From Bradyrhizobium sp. 132 (GTDB taxonomy: Bacteria; Pseudomonadota; Alphaproteobacteria; Rhizobiales; Xanthobacteraceae), in NCBI RefSeq assembly GCF_023074185.1, contig NZ_JADPKY010000103.1:1-64000 (forward strand): a stretch of DNA of 64,000 nt. Reading direction: 5' to 3'. A model generated the notes under the pieces. The model was not told the DNA's origin and searched no databases. It saw only the letters and a program-made list of their open reading frames with translations. Of this stretch, positions 1-8,464 are shown piece after piece (within the stretch, counting starts at the first letter, position 1; every line of letters begins with the position of its first letter). Position numbers and translations under genes: made by a program.

Positions 1-51
1 ACACTAGGCTGGAAAACGCCGGCGGAGGCGCTTGACGAATTGCTGTTATGA
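1..51 (+). CDS. IS30-family transposase, C-terminal end only (partial at window edge)
   Basis: The frame opens at base 1 and stops at 49-51. The 16 visible residues contain the W-K-T-P-A-E-A-L motif found just before the stop of IS30-type DDE transposases. The catalytic DDE core lies outside the window, so intactness cannot be judged. Confidence 0.55.
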   Translation, partial: TLGWKTPAEALDELLL

Positions 52-90
52 GTGAAAAAACTGGTGTTGCGACGACCGTTTGAATCCGCC
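1..90 (+). mobile_element. Right end of an IS30-family element (partial)
   Basis: Bases 1-51 are an open frame ending in a stop that reads TLGWKTPAEALDELLL, the typical C-terminal tail of IS30-family transposases (RKTLGWKTPAEAL...). The next 40 bases end at about 90, where IS3-type transposase sequence begins abruptly. The terminus is therefore placed near 81-90, inside the integrase gene of the neighbouring IS3 element. Only the last 16 codons and the terminal sequence are in the window. The family call rests on this short tail and could be refined with the sequence to the left. Confidence 0.6.
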
Positions 91-699
91 TTGGCTGCCC
101 CTGTCGCTATGATGCACGAGCCCGCCGCGATGGACCGGCCGTCGATCATGCAGTGCCTGTTCCAGCGCATCGAGCACGAAGCCCGCATGCGCCGTGCGCG
201 AGGCCCGCCAGCCCACGATCCTGCGGGCATAGGCGTCGATGACGAAGGCGACGTAGACGAAGCCGGTCCAGGTCGCGACATAGGTGAAGTCGGAAAGCCA
301 AAGGACGTTTGGCCTTGGCGCCCTGAACTGGCGGTTGACGTGATCCAGCGGGCATGGCGCGGCCTTGTCGCTGATCGTGGTCTTGACCGGTTTGCCGCGG
401 ATGACCCCTTGCAAACCCATGTCCCGCATCAGTCGCGACACGGTACAACGGGCAACATCGAAGCCTTCACGCTTGAGCTGCCGCCAGACCTTGCGCACGC
501 CGTAGACGCCGAAGTTCTGATCGAAGACGCGCCGGACCTCGATCTTCAGCGCAGCATCCTGCCTGGCGCGCGCCGACAGTCTGGCGGGATCGCGCCGCTT
601 GGCCACATGGGCGTGATAGGTCGAGGGGGCGATCGGCAGCACCTTGCAGATCGGCTCGACCCCATGCGCCCCACGATGATCGTCGATGAAGGCGATCAT
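91..699 (-). pseudogene. IS3-family transposase orfB, C-terminus lost
   Basis: This is the integrase-core subunit of the IS3 element. From the ATG at 699 it carries the HTH_21-like region (GVYGVRKVWRQLKREG) and then the rve catalytic core, with WLSDFTYVATWTGFVYVAFVIDAYARRIVGW and VHHSDRGSQ supplying the first two acidic residues. After about 203 residues the homology stops at position 91 and the frame runs a few codons into IS30-type sequence before a stop at 46. The final DDE glutamate region and the usual last 80 or so residues are missing, so it is nonfunctional. Confidence 0.85.
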
Positions 700-1025
700 G
701 GCTTGGATCGGCGGTCGAGCTCCGCCATCGCAAAATAGGCGCTTGCCTTGCGCAGGATCTCGTTGGCCTGCCGAAGCTCGCGGTTCTCTCGTTCGAGCGC
801 CTTCAGCCTCTCGGCCGTGTCGGTCGGAACGCCGGCCCGCTGCCCGCTATCGACCTCGGCCTTCTTGACCCAGTCATGCAGCGTCTGCGCCGTGCAGCCG
901 ATCTTGGCCGCGATCGACATCACTGCCGCCCAGCGTGAGGGGTGCTCGCTGGCGTGATCCAGAACCATCCGAACCGCTCGGGTCCGGACCTCGGGTGAAA
1001 ACTTGTTTGTCGTCTTGCTCGTCAT
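696..1025 (-). CDS. IS3-family transposase orfA (helix-turn-helix protein)
   Basis: The 109-aa product is the DNA-binding subunit of an IS3-type transposase. It has an N-terminal helix-turn-helix (around KFSPEVRTRAVRMVL and IGCTAQTLHDWVKKAE) followed by the leucine-rich helix LKALERENRELRQANEIL used for multimerisation. Its stop overlaps the orfB start by four bases (ATGA). IS3 elements normally make the full OrfAB transposase by a -1 frameshift near this overlap. The gene looks intact, but its partner orfB is broken, so the copy is probably inactive and OrfA alone may act only as a terminal-repeat-binding repressor. Confidence 0.85.
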   Translation of the reverse strand: MTSKTTNKFSPEVRTRAVRMVLDHASEHPSRWAAVMSIAAKIGCTAQTLHDWVKKAEVDSGQRAGVPTDTAERLKALERENRELRQANEILRKASAYFAMAELDRRSKP

Positions 1026-1075
1026 GGCTCCATCCTCTCAGGAGTTGGAGCCTCCGGCAAACCCGGGGCGGTTCA

Positions 1076-1827
1076 AACCGACTCTGACAGTCCACCTAGC
1101 GCAGATCTATGGCTACCCCATCAAGGTCGAAGACGTATTGGCTTATGTTGCGGCTGTCGCATCCAATCCGGCTTTTCCCGTGCGGTTCAGATCGAACTTT
1201 GTACAGCCGGGGCTGCGCGTTCCAATAACGGCCGACTCAAGACTCTTTAGCGAAGCCGTCGCTCTTGGGAGCGAGATCATCTGGCTTCATTGCTACGGTG
1301 AGCGATTCGTAGATGCAGCTGCCAGTCGTCCCAAACAAGCGCCCCGCCTGCCGAAGGAGGTGGCGCCACGCATCCCTTCGGCTGGCAGCATTCCCTCCGC
1401 GCCAGAACCGTTACCTGACACGATGGACTACGACCCCGCGCTGCAACGATTGAAGATCGGAAAGGGCTACGTTGAGAATGTTACGCCGGCGATGTGGGCG
1501 TACGAGGTATCCGGCAAACAGATTCTTTGGCAGTGGTTCAGTTATCGCCGCCGCGACCGTACCCGCCCAATCATCGGTGACCGTCGACCTCCTTCGCCGC
1601 TCGATAGCATACAGCCCGAAGGCTGGCTGCCTGAATACACTTCAGACCTGCTCGATCTCCTGCATGTCCTCGGCCGACTGGTCGCTCTGGAGCCTCGCCA
1701 AGCCGAGTTGCTGGAGCAGATTTGCGCGGGGCCGTTGCAGAGTGCCGAGGAGCTTGAAGCGGCGAGCGCATTCGGCGTCCCTGAAACCGCGGTCACGTCG
1801 AAGAAAAAGAGCAAAAGCAAGGCCTAG
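1076..1827 (+). pseudogene. Type ISP restriction-modification enzyme, C-terminal remnant
   Basis: About 250 in-frame residues match the C-terminal target-recognition part of type ISP (LlaBIII-like) single-chain restriction-modification proteins. Recognisable blocks are HLAQIYGYPIKVEDVLAYV, the proline-rich PRLPKEVAPRIPSAGSIPSAP, and YEVSGKQILWQWFSYRRRDR followed by a conserved IIGDRRPPSPL. Such enzymes usually exceed 1,500 residues and combine nuclease, helicase and adenine methyltransferase domains. Here everything upstream was removed or separated by the IS3 element ending at 1075. The frame continues a few codons into IS sequence and has no convincing start of its own. It once encoded a phage-defence enzyme and is now a fragment, unless the rest survives left of the window. 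Confidence 0.75.
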
Positions 1828-1930
1828 TTCGCTAACGGGTGCGATACGGGGAAAAGTCCGCCTGACCGCTCGCCTAGCTGGACAAGATCGCGCATGTTTC
1901 TGTCCTGATTCGACATAGACTGCGAGCGAC

Positions 1931-2218
1931 ATGGCCCATCCCCGTCAGCCAGACCTGTTCCAGAACCACGAGCAAACCGACTTGTTCGGCGAAGATTCTC
2001 CGACTCCTGAGTACCGCCCTGACCCCGACTCGGTCCGCACCGAGCTTTACAGAATCCTCACCGAGGCGCGTGCGGCGCAGAAGCTCCCGTGGGAACCGAA
2101 GAAGGTCGTTCTATACAGAACCATCTTTCCCCAGATGACGAACTGGCTTCCAGACGAGGAAGGTGCGCAACTGCGGTTCGAGTTCGAGAGCGAGATTAGG
2201 CGGCTGGAGGCGGCGTAG
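1931..2218 (+). CDS. Conserved small hypothetical protein
   Basis: The product is 95 aa, acidic and proline-rich at the N-terminus (PDLFQNHEQTDLFGEDSPTP), with a helical C-terminal half (VRTELYRILTEARAAQKLPW ... EFESEIRRLEAA). I recognise the layout as a small protein recurring in Rhizobiales genomes but know no function. It lies 103 bases after the type ISP remnant on the same strand and could be a former accessory gene of that system. No signal peptide or membrane segment is visible. Confidence 0.6.
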   Translation: MAHPRQPDLFQNHEQTDLFGEDSPTPEYRPDPDSVRTELYRILTEARAAQKLPWEPKKVVLYRTIFPQMTNWLPDEEGAQLRFEFESEIRRLEAA

Positions 2219-2328
2219 GCTCGTGCGTGCCTCTCGCCTACGGCGAGCCCGATTATGTATGGGCTTCCTGCGAATGCCCCAACATTCCCGAAACAGCAGT
2301 CGTCTACAGAGAGGCCGCAGCGTACAGG

Positions 2329-2350
2329 ATGCCCCGCTTTCGCGGGGCAT
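2329..2350. repeat. Palindromic hairpin between convergent genes
   Basis: A perfect 9-bp stem (ATGCCCCGC / GCGGGGCAT) with a 4-base loop lies between the 95-aa gene and the convergent degP gene. No U-run follows on either strand, so it resembles the short CG-rich palindromic repeats scattered through Bradyrhizobium intergenic DNA more than a classical terminator. It could still stop transcripts from both sides. Confidence 0.5.
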
Positions 2351-2395
2351 GACAGAGGTGAGTGTGGGACCGCGCAATCCCGCCACACGGTCAGC

Positions 2396-3895
2396 CTACT
2401 GCACGCTCAGCGCGACAAACCGCAGCTCGCCGTCGGCATTCGACACCAACAGCAGCACCGACTTCTTGCCGTCCTTCTTGAGCTGGTCCACCCGCTTCTG
2501 GATGTCGGCTCCGTTTGACACCGCCTCCTGCGCCACCTCGACGATGACATCGCCGGCGGAGAGCCGCTTTTCCGCGGCGTCCGAATTGGCGTCGACATTG
2601 GTGACGACCACGCCCTTGACGGTGTCCTTGATCTTGTAGCGCGTGCGCAGATCCTTGCTCAGCGCCGCGAGATCGAGGCCGAGCGCCTTCTGCGTCACAG
2701 TCTTTTCAGGTGCGGGCTCATCGGTCTTCACCGCGGCCTGTACCTTGTCGGGATCCTGCAACCGGCCGAGCGTGACCTTCTTGGTCTCTTCCTGGCCCTT
2801 GCGAATGATGATGACGTCGACCTCCTTGCCGACCGCCGTGTCGGCGACGACGCGGGAGAGATCCTTGGGGTCCTTGACGTCCTTGCCGTCGAACTTGATG
2901 ACGACGTCGCCGGGCTCGATGCCGGCCGGTTTGGCCGGGCCCTTGTCGTCAACGCCGGCAACCAGCGCTCCGCGCGGCGGCTTGATGTTGAGGCTCTCGG
3001 CGATCTCGTCGGTGACGCTCTGGATGCGGACGCCCAGCCAGCCGCGGCGCAATTCGCCGAACTGACGGAGCTGGTCGACGACACCCGCGACCGTCTTCGA
3101 CGGTACGGCGAAGCCGATGCCGATCGAGCCGCCGGACGGCGAGATGATGAGCGTGTTGACGCCGATGACGTCGCCATCGAGGTTGAACAGCGGACCGCCG
3201 GAATTGCCGCGGTTGATGGAGGCGTCGGTCTGGATGTAACTGTCGTAGGGACCTGAGGAGATGTCGCGGTTCTTCGCCGAGACGATACCGGCCGTCACGG
3301 TGCCGCCGAGGCTGAAAGGATTGCCGATCGCGACGACCCAGTCGCCGAGGCGCAGCTTGTCGGAATCGCCGAACTTCACCGACACCAGCGGCTTCGGCGG
3401 CTTGAACTTCAGCACGGCAAGGTCAGTCTTCTTGTCGACGCCGACCAGCTCGGCCTTGATCTTGGTACCGTCGTTGAGGATGACGCTGATCTCGTCGGCG
3501 TCCGCGATGACGTGGTTGTTGGTGACGACGACGCCTGATGTGTCGATGATGAAGCCGCTGCCGAGCGAGTTGGTCTTGCGCGGCGCCGGGCTGTTCTCGC
3601 CGCCCTTGCTGCCGCCGCCGGGACCCTTGCGATTCTTGAAGAAGTCGTCGAAGAACTCCTCGAAGGGCGAGCCGGGCGGCAGTTGCGGCATGGCGTTGCT
3701 GCCGCCGCCACCTTTGGCGTCGACGGTCTGCGAGGTCGAGATGTTGACGACCGCGTCGATCACCTTCTCGGCAACGTCGGCGATGCCGTCCGGTCCGCGC
3801 GCAGAGGCCGGTGTGCCGAATGCGCTGAAAGCGCCAACGGCGAGCGCGGCCAGCCCTAAGCGCAAACGGGTCGGGGCAATGATGGCAGCGGTCAT
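2396..3895 (-). CDS. degP: Periplasmic serine protease, DegP/HtrA (Do) family
   Basis: This is a periplasmic quality-control protease and chaperone. From the chosen ATG (3895, with GGAGA five bases upstream) the product is 499 aa. It has a signal peptide to about residue 32 (LAALAVGAFSAFGTPASA), a trypsin-like domain with the triad His128 (NNHVIADA), Asp158 (KKTDLAVL) and Ser232 (NRGNSGGPLF), and two PDZ domains (about 290-370 and 410-490). A Gly/Pro-rich linker precedes the protease core. An upstream ATG at 3928 lacks a ribosome site. It is the last gene of the hflK-hflC-DUF2065-degP string, a common arrangement that groups membrane and periplasmic proteolysis. Confidence 0.95.
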   Translation of the reverse strand: MTAAIIAPTRLRLGLAALAVGAFSAFGTPASARGPDGIADVAEKVIDAVVNISTSQTVDAKGGGGSNAMPQLPPGSPFEEFFDDFFKNRKGPGGGSKGGENSPAPRKTNSLGSGFIIDTSGVVVTNNHVIADADEISVILNDGTKIKAELVGVDKKTDLAVLKFKPPKPLVSVKFGDSDKLRLGDWVVAIGNPFSLGGTVTAGIVSAKNRDISSGPYDSYIQTDASINRGNSGGPLFNLDGDVIGVNTLIISPSGGSIGIGFAVPSKTVAGVVDQLRQFGELRRGWLGVRIQSVTDEIAESLNIKPPRGALVAGVDDKGPAKPAGIEPGDVVIKFDGKDVKDPKDLSRVVADTAVGKEVDVIIIRKGQEETKKVTLGRLQDPDKVQAAVKTDEPAPEKTVTQKALGLDLAALSKDLRTRYKIKDTVKGVVVTNVDANSDAAEKRLSAGDVIVEVAQEAVSNGADIQKRVDQLKKDGKKSVLLLVSNADGELRFVALSVQ

Positions 3896-4039
3896 TGTGA
3901 TCTCCAGGAAATGCGGATTCGGCGTCAAGACTGCGCTTGAACGGGGGGACGGCGCAAGCGCGGACCTTAACGGGCCTCAAGACCCGGACAATACGGCGAA
4001 AACCGGTCCCTCGCCTTCACTTTGGCGTTGGCGCGACGG

Positions 4040-4246
4040 CTAAATTGGACGTCGCATAACCCAGATCAGGATCAGGCCGGCCACGGCCGAACCAATCCCC
4101 ACCGCCCGCAGGACATTGTCCGGAGTGGCCATGGCGCTTTTCATGGCCTTGCGCATCCAGGCCGGACTTGCCGCGAACATCAAGCCTTCCAGCACGAACA
4201 GGATGCCCAAGCCGATGAGGAAGTCGGCGAACGCAATGGACCTCAT
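4040..4246 (-). CDS. DUF2065 small inner-membrane protein
   Basis: The 68-aa protein has two hydrophobic segments (FLIGLGILFVLEGLMFAA and VGIGSAVAGLILIWVM) and the PAWMRKAMKSAMATPDNVLRAVG loop typical of DUF2065 (YjeT-like) proteins. Genes of this family often sit next to hflC, as here: hflC ends 71 bases upstream. The function is unknown. Association with the HflKC complex is inferred from position only. Confidence 0.85.
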   Translation of the reverse strand: MRSIAFADFLIGLGILFVLEGLMFAASPAWMRKAMKSAMATPDNVLRAVGIGSAVAGLILIWVMRRPI

Positions 4247-4317
4247 CGGATTGGAACCTCCCGTTGTGCTGTTCTTGTCCGGACGAAGGGCGGCCAGACC
4301 GGCCGCCCTCGTCTGGC

Positions 4318-5214
4318 TTACGGCTTCGCTGGCGTCGTGGTCGCCGTCTTGCCGGACGGGTTACCAAAGAACCGGAAGAAATCCGAGTCCGGGCGCAGGA
4401 GGAAGCGGGTATCGTTCGACCGCAACCCGTTCTCATAGGCCGACATCGAGCGGTAGAAGGCAAAGAAATCCGCATCCTGGCCGTAGGCTTCGGCGAACAG
4501 ACGGTTGCGCTCGGCATCGCCGACGCCGCGCGTTTGCTCGGCCTGCGACCTTGCTTCTGCCTCGATTACGGTTGCCTCGCGGTCTGCCTTGGAGCGGATC
4601 TCCTGTGCCTTCTGGCCGCCCTGCGCGCGGAACTCGGCGGCTTCCCGCTCGCGCTCCGTCTTCATGCGCTGATAGACCGCCTGGCTGTTCTGCTCCGGCA
4701 AATCGGCGCGGCGGATCCGGACGTCAACGACCTGGATGCCGTAGCCGTCGGCCTCGTGATCGAGCTGATCGCGGATGCGCTGCATCAGCTTCTCGCGGTC
4801 GTCGCGCACCACGTTGATGAACGTGACCTCGCCGAGCACGCGGCGCAGTGCTGCGTTCAGCAGGGTGGTGAGCTGGATGTTGGCGGCCTGGATCGAGCCG
4901 ATGCTCTGATAGAACCGCAACGCGTCCTTGATGCGGTAGCGCGCGAAAGCATCGACCACGAGCCGCTTCTGGTCGGACGCGATCGCTTCCTGTGACGGGT
5001 TCTCGAGATCGAGGATCCGCTTGTCGATGTTGATCACCGAATTCCACGGCGCCTTGAAATGCAGGCCGGGAGCGGTAACGACGTCGACAGGCCGGCCGAA
5101 CTGCAGCACGATGGTCTGCTCGGTCTGCGCTACCGTGAACAGCGACATGTAGCCCACGATCACGACAAGCAGGAGCCCGAGCAGCGCGACGATACCTGTA
5201 ACTGGAGACCTCAT
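4318..5214 (-). CDS. hflC: Protease modulator HflC (SPFH/band-7 protein)
   Basis: The 298-aa product has one N-terminal membrane anchor (GIVALLGLLLVVIVGYMSLF), a band-7/SPFH domain (about 25-190) and a charged coiled-coil (MKTEREREAAEFRAQGGQKA onward). With HflK it forms the large periplasmic cage around FtsH and modulates degradation of membrane proteins. Its ATG overlaps the hflK stop by four bases, so the pair is translationally coupled. The C-terminal tail ends KTATTTPAKP. Confidence 0.95.
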   Translation of the reverse strand: MRSPVTGIVALLGLLLVVIVGYMSLFTVAQTEQTIVLQFGRPVDVVTAPGLHFKAPWNSVINIDKRILDLENPSQEAIASDQKRLVVDAFARYRIKDALRFYQSIGSIQAANIQLTTLLNAALRRVLGEVTFINVVRDDREKLMQRIRDQLDHEADGYGIQVVDVRIRRADLPEQNSQAVYQRMKTEREREAAEFRAQGGQKAQEIRSKADREATVIEAEARSQAEQTRGVGDAERNRLFAEAYGQDADFFAFYRSMSAYENGLRSNDTRFLLRPDSDFFRFFGNPSGKTATTTPAKP

Positions 5215-6347
5215 CGGTTGCCTCCGGTCGTCTGCTGGCCGGTTGCAGGCGGCCGCTTGGCCGTCAATTCGCTGAGCGGCAGATAAGGCACGACGCCCTG
5301 GCCCGACTGGCCGCCGTCATAGATGAGCTTCTCCGAGCCGCCGAGCACGCGCTCCATCGTCTCAAGATAAATCCGTTCACGCGTCACGTCGGGCGCCTTC
5401 TTGTATTCATCGTAAACCTTCAGGAAGCGCGAGCTCTGGCCCTTAGCCTCGGCGACCGTCTGCTCCCTGTAGCCTTCGGCGGCCTGCATGATCTGCGCCG
5501 AACGTCCGCGTGCCTGTGGTACGACCTGGTTGGCGTAGGTCTGCGCCTCGTTTTGCAACTGCTCGAGATTGGCGCGCGCCGCCTGGACGTCGCGGAAGGC
5601 GTCGATCACCTGGGCCGGCGGATCGACCTTCTGCATCTGCACCTGGCTGATCTGAATGCCGGCGCCGTAGGTGTCCAGGGTCTTCTGGATCAGCTCCTGC
5701 ACGCCCTGTTCGGTGACGTTGCGCGCGCCGGTCAGGATCGGCTGGATCTGCGAGCGGCCGATCACCTCGCGCATCGAGCTCTCGGCGACCGCCTTCACGG
5801 TACCTTCGGGATTCTGGATGTTGAAGAGGAAATCGCCGACGCCGTTGGGCTTGATACGCCAGAGCACGGTGAAATCGACGTCGACGATGTTCTCGTCGCC
5901 GGTCAGCATCAGGCTCTCTTCCGGCACGTCACGAATGGAACGGCCGCGCCGCGCCGGATCGTCGATTAGCGTCATGCCGATGGAGATGGTGGAAACGCGC
6001 AGTGCCTTCGGCAGCAGCACGGTCTCGATCGGATAGGGCAGATGATAGTTCAGGCCGGGCTCCACGGTGCGAACGTGCTTGCCGAAGCGCAGCACGACGC
6101 CGAGCTCTTCGGATTGCACCCGGAAGAAGCCCGACAACAGCCAGAACGCGACGATGAGCAGCACGATCAGCGTGATGCCGATGCCGGAGAAATAGCCGCC
6201 CGGCATGATCTGCTGGAGGCGGTCCTGGCCGCGGCGCAGAAGGTCTTCCAAATCCGGCGGCCTCGGCCCGACCGGTTGCGGGCCGTTGCCCCATGGTCCC
6301 TTCGGACCCGAGCCCCATGGGCCACCGCCCTGATTCTTCCACGGCAT
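5211..6347 (-). CDS. hflK: Protease modulator HflK (SPFH/band-7 protein)
   Basis: The 378-aa partner of HflC starts with a Gly/Pro-rich cytosolic tail (MPWKNQGGGPWGSGPKGPWG). A transmembrane helix follows (about 55-77, GIGITLIVLLIVAFWLLSGF), then the SPFH domain (about 80-270) and a coiled-coil rich in Ala, Gln and Glu. This is the normal HflK layout and length. The 150 bases upstream, before folA, are the likely promoter region for the hflK-hflC-DUF2065-degP string. Confidence 0.95.
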   Translation of the reverse strand: MPWKNQGGGPWGSGPKGPWGNGPQPVGPRPPDLEDLLRRGQDRLQQIMPGGYFSGIGITLIVLLIVAFWLLSGFFRVQSEELGVVLRFGKHVRTVEPGLNYHLPYPIETVLLPKALRVSTISIGMTLIDDPARRGRSIRDVPEESLMLTGDENIVDVDFTVLWRIKPNGVGDFLFNIQNPEGTVKAVAESSMREVIGRSQIQPILTGARNVTEQGVQELIQKTLDTYGAGIQISQVQMQKVDPPAQVIDAFRDVQAARANLEQLQNEAQTYANQVVPQARGRSAQIMQAAEGYREQTVAEAKGQSSRFLKVYDEYKKAPDVTRERIYLETMERVLGGSEKLIYDGGQSGQGVVPYLPLSELTAKRPPATGQQTTGGNR

Positions 6348-6500
6348 TCGACGCTCTCCTCGGCAGGGTGAAATTGCCCCAGCCCGCTTTGTCCAGTCCG
6401 GCTTTATAGGGGACAGGCAGGTCCCTTACAACGCGGCCCTCGCTGTCTTCCGAGCTATGCTCGGGCACGAAAAAGTCAATGTAAACATTGGCGAAAGCGG

Positions 6501-7010
6501 TTAATGGCGCGGCCGCCGACGATATGTCACATAGGAGTAGTCGGCGCTGTCGTCGGGTCCGGCAGGATGACGTACACGCGCCACCTCATCCCAGTCTGCC
6601 TTGTCGATGTCGAAATACGTGTCGCCTTCGGGGCGCGCATGCACTTCGGTGATTTCGAGGCAATCGGCGCGATCGAGCCATTGCCGATAGATTTCGGCGC
6701 CGCCGATCACGGCAATCTCGGCGACTGAACGCCGCAGGGCATCGCCGCGGGCGACGGCGCCTGCATCGGCAGCCGATGTCGTGACGATGGCGCCAGTGGC
6801 ACGATAATTCGCATCCCGCGTGATGACGATGTTGGTGCGGCCCCGAAGCGGCCGGGGCAGGGATTCGAAGGTCCTGCGGCCCATGATCACGGGCTTGCCG
6901 ATCGTGAGCGCCTTGAAGCGCGCCATGTCGGATTTCAATCGCCACGGAATCGCGTTGCCGGCGCCGATGACGCCGTTCTCAGCGATCGCGACGACGAAGA
7001 CGATCTCCAT
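6501..7010 (-). CDS. folA: Dihydrofolate reductase
   Basis: The 169-aa enzyme reduces dihydrofolate to tetrahydrofolate with NADPH, regenerating the cofactor consumed by thyA nearby. Visible motifs are VVAIAENGVIGAGNAIPW (substrate loop), KSDMARFKALTIGKPVIMGR, ESLPRPLRGRTNIVITR and the glycine-rich AVIGGAEIYRQW for NADPH. The frame is open further upstream, but the start at 7010 begins with the family N-terminus. It forms a TGATG junction with the GNAT gene stop, so the two are coupled. Confidence 0.95.
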   Translation of the reverse strand: MEIVFVVAIAENGVIGAGNAIPWRLKSDMARFKALTIGKPVIMGRRTFESLPRPLRGRTNIVITRDANYRATGAIVTTSAADAGAVARGDALRRSVAEIAVIGGAEIYRQWLDRADCLEITEVHARPEGDTYFDIDKADWDEVARVRHPAGPDDSADYSYVTYRRRPRH

Positions 7011-7495
7011 CAGGTCGCGCTTCCGGCAAGCTGCGTCAGCGCCGGACCGGTGACGCGGCACAGCGTCCAGTCGTCCAGCATGACGGCACCGAGCGACTTG
7101 TAGAACGCGATCGACGGTGCGTTCCAGTCGAGCACCGCCCATTGCAGCCGCGACCAGCCGTTCTCGACGCATTCCACGGCAAGGTGCACGAGCAGCGCCT
7201 TGCCGAGGCCCCTGCCCCGATGCGACGGCCGCACATACAAATCTTCGAGATAGATGCCGTGGCGGCCGCTGAACGTAGAAAAATTCACAAACCACACCGC
7301 GAAGCCGACCGGCTCGCCGTTCCACTCGGCGATTGCGCAATGGAGTTGCGGTCTCTCACCGAACAGCGCGTCGGTGATCATCGCCTCGGTCGCTTCGACC
7401 TCGTGCGAAAGCTTTTCGTACACGGCGAGCTCGCGGATGAAAGCGAGAACGAGCCCGGCTTCGTCTGGACGCACACGGCGGATGTTGAGCGACAT
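7010..7495 (-). CDS. GNAT-family N-acetyltransferase
   Basis: The 161-aa product has the acetyl-CoA motif A, DLYVRPSHRGRGLGKALLVHLA (R/Q-x-x-G-x-G/A as RGRGLGKA), and the C-terminal WNAPSIAFYKSLGA block of diamine/spermidine-type GNATs. It lies between thyA (5 bases after its stop) and folA (overlapping by one base), so the three are cotranscribed. The substrate is unknown. The N-terminal IRRVRPDEAGLVLAFIRELAVYEKL resembles amine acetyltransferases, which is only a family hint. Confidence 0.85.
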   Translation of the reverse strand: MSLNIRRVRPDEAGLVLAFIRELAVYEKLSHEVEATEAMITDALFGERPQLHCAIAEWNGEPVGFAVWFVNFSTFSGRHGIYLEDLYVRPSHRGRGLGKALLVHLAVECVENGWSRLQWAVLDWNAPSIAFYKSLGAVMLDDWTLCRVTGPALTQLAGSAT

Positions 7496-7500
7496 CGGCT

Positions 7501-8295
7501 TCAGACCGCGACTGCCGCCTTGATGTGCGGATGCGGATCGTAGCCGACCAGCTCAAAATCCTCGTAACGGAAGGAGAAGATATCCTTCACGTCAGGATTG
7601 ATCCGCATCACCGGCAGCGCGCGCGGCGCGCGCGTGAGCTGGAGCTTCGCTTGCTCCAGATGGTTGGAATAGAGGTGGGTGTCACCGAACGAATGCACGA
7701 AGTCGCCGGCCTTCAGGCCCGTGACCTGCGCCACCATCATGGTGAGCAGCGCGTAGGAAGCGATGTTGAAGGGCACGCCGAGGAACACGTCGGCCGAGCG
7801 CTGATAGAGCTGGCACGACAGCTTGCCGTTGGCGACGTAGAACTGGAACAGGCAGTGGCACGGCGGCAACGCCATCTTGTCCACTTCGGCCGGATTCCAG
7901 GCCGAGACGATCAGGCGGCGCGAATCCGGATTGCGCTTGATCATGTCGATCACGTTGGCGATCTGGTCGATGCTGCGTCCGTCCGGCGCGGGCCAGGAGC
8001 GCCATTGATGGCCGTAGACGGGTCCGAGATCGCCGTTGGCATCAGCCCACTCGTCCCAGATGGTGACGCCGTTGTCGCGCAGATATTTGACGTTGGTGTC
8101 GCCCTTCAGGAACCACAACAGCTCATGCACGATCGCCTTCAGCGGCAGGCGCTTGGTGGTCAGCATCGGGAAGCCAGCGGACAGGTTGAAGCGCATCTGA
8201 TGGCCGAACACCGACAGCGTGCCGGTGCCGGTCCGGTCGGTCTTTTCCGCGCCGTCTGAAAGAATCCGCTCGAGCAGGTCCTGATACTGGTGCAT
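7501..8295 (-). CDS. thyA: Thymidylate synthase
   Basis: The 264-aa enzyme methylates dUMP with methylene-tetrahydrofolate and yields dTMP and dihydrofolate. The active-site Cys146 lies in PPCHCLFQFYV. The phosphate-binding arginines (RTGTGTLSVFG; RRLIVSAWNP) and the C-terminal YEDFELVGYDPHPHIKAAVAV are all present. Length equals the E. coli enzyme. The reading frame extends upstream, but the ATG at 8295 gives the canonical N-terminus MHQYQDLLERIL. It is first of the thyA-GNAT-folA string. Confidence 0.97.
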   Translation of the reverse strand: MHQYQDLLERILSDGAEKTDRTGTGTLSVFGHQMRFNLSAGFPMLTTKRLPLKAIVHELLWFLKGDTNVKYLRDNGVTIWDEWADANGDLGPVYGHQWRSWPAPDGRSIDQIANVIDMIKRNPDSRRLIVSAWNPAEVDKMALPPCHCLFQFYVANGKLSCQLYQRSADVFLGVPFNIASYALLTMMVAQVTGLKAGDFVHSFGDTHLYSNHLEQAKLQLTRAPRALPVMRINPDVKDIFSFRYEDFELVGYDPHPHIKAAVAV

Positions 8296-8464
8296 GTGCG
8301 TGAGCCTTTGGGGAGGCGGCAAACTTAGCGGCCACCCCCGCGCTGCGACAGCGTCGATTCGCCATCCATACGCATTATACCCGGAAAAATGAGCGTTCCC
8401 GGCGCAAACGACAAGGGGCGGAACTTTGCGTGCCGCCCCTCGCCTATCGACTTGATCCTGCTGG

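Larger units (their letters stand above)
91..1075 (-). mobile_element. IS3-family insertion sequence, interrupted
   Basis: This holds the orfA and orfB genes of an IS3-family element (IS407/IS51-like organisation) read on the minus strand. The start-side terminus is visible: on the minus strand the element begins TGAACCGCCCCGGGTTTG, so its boundary is about 1075. The other end is missing because an IS30-type element cuts orfB at about 90. At 1076 the sequence becomes a type ISP restriction-modification gene in frame, so this element had itself landed in that gene. The result is a three-layer nest. Confidence 0.8.

Noticed and set aside
2329..2350. Intrinsic terminator for degP
   Set aside because: Strong stem but no U-run on either strand, so recorded as a palindromic repeat instead.
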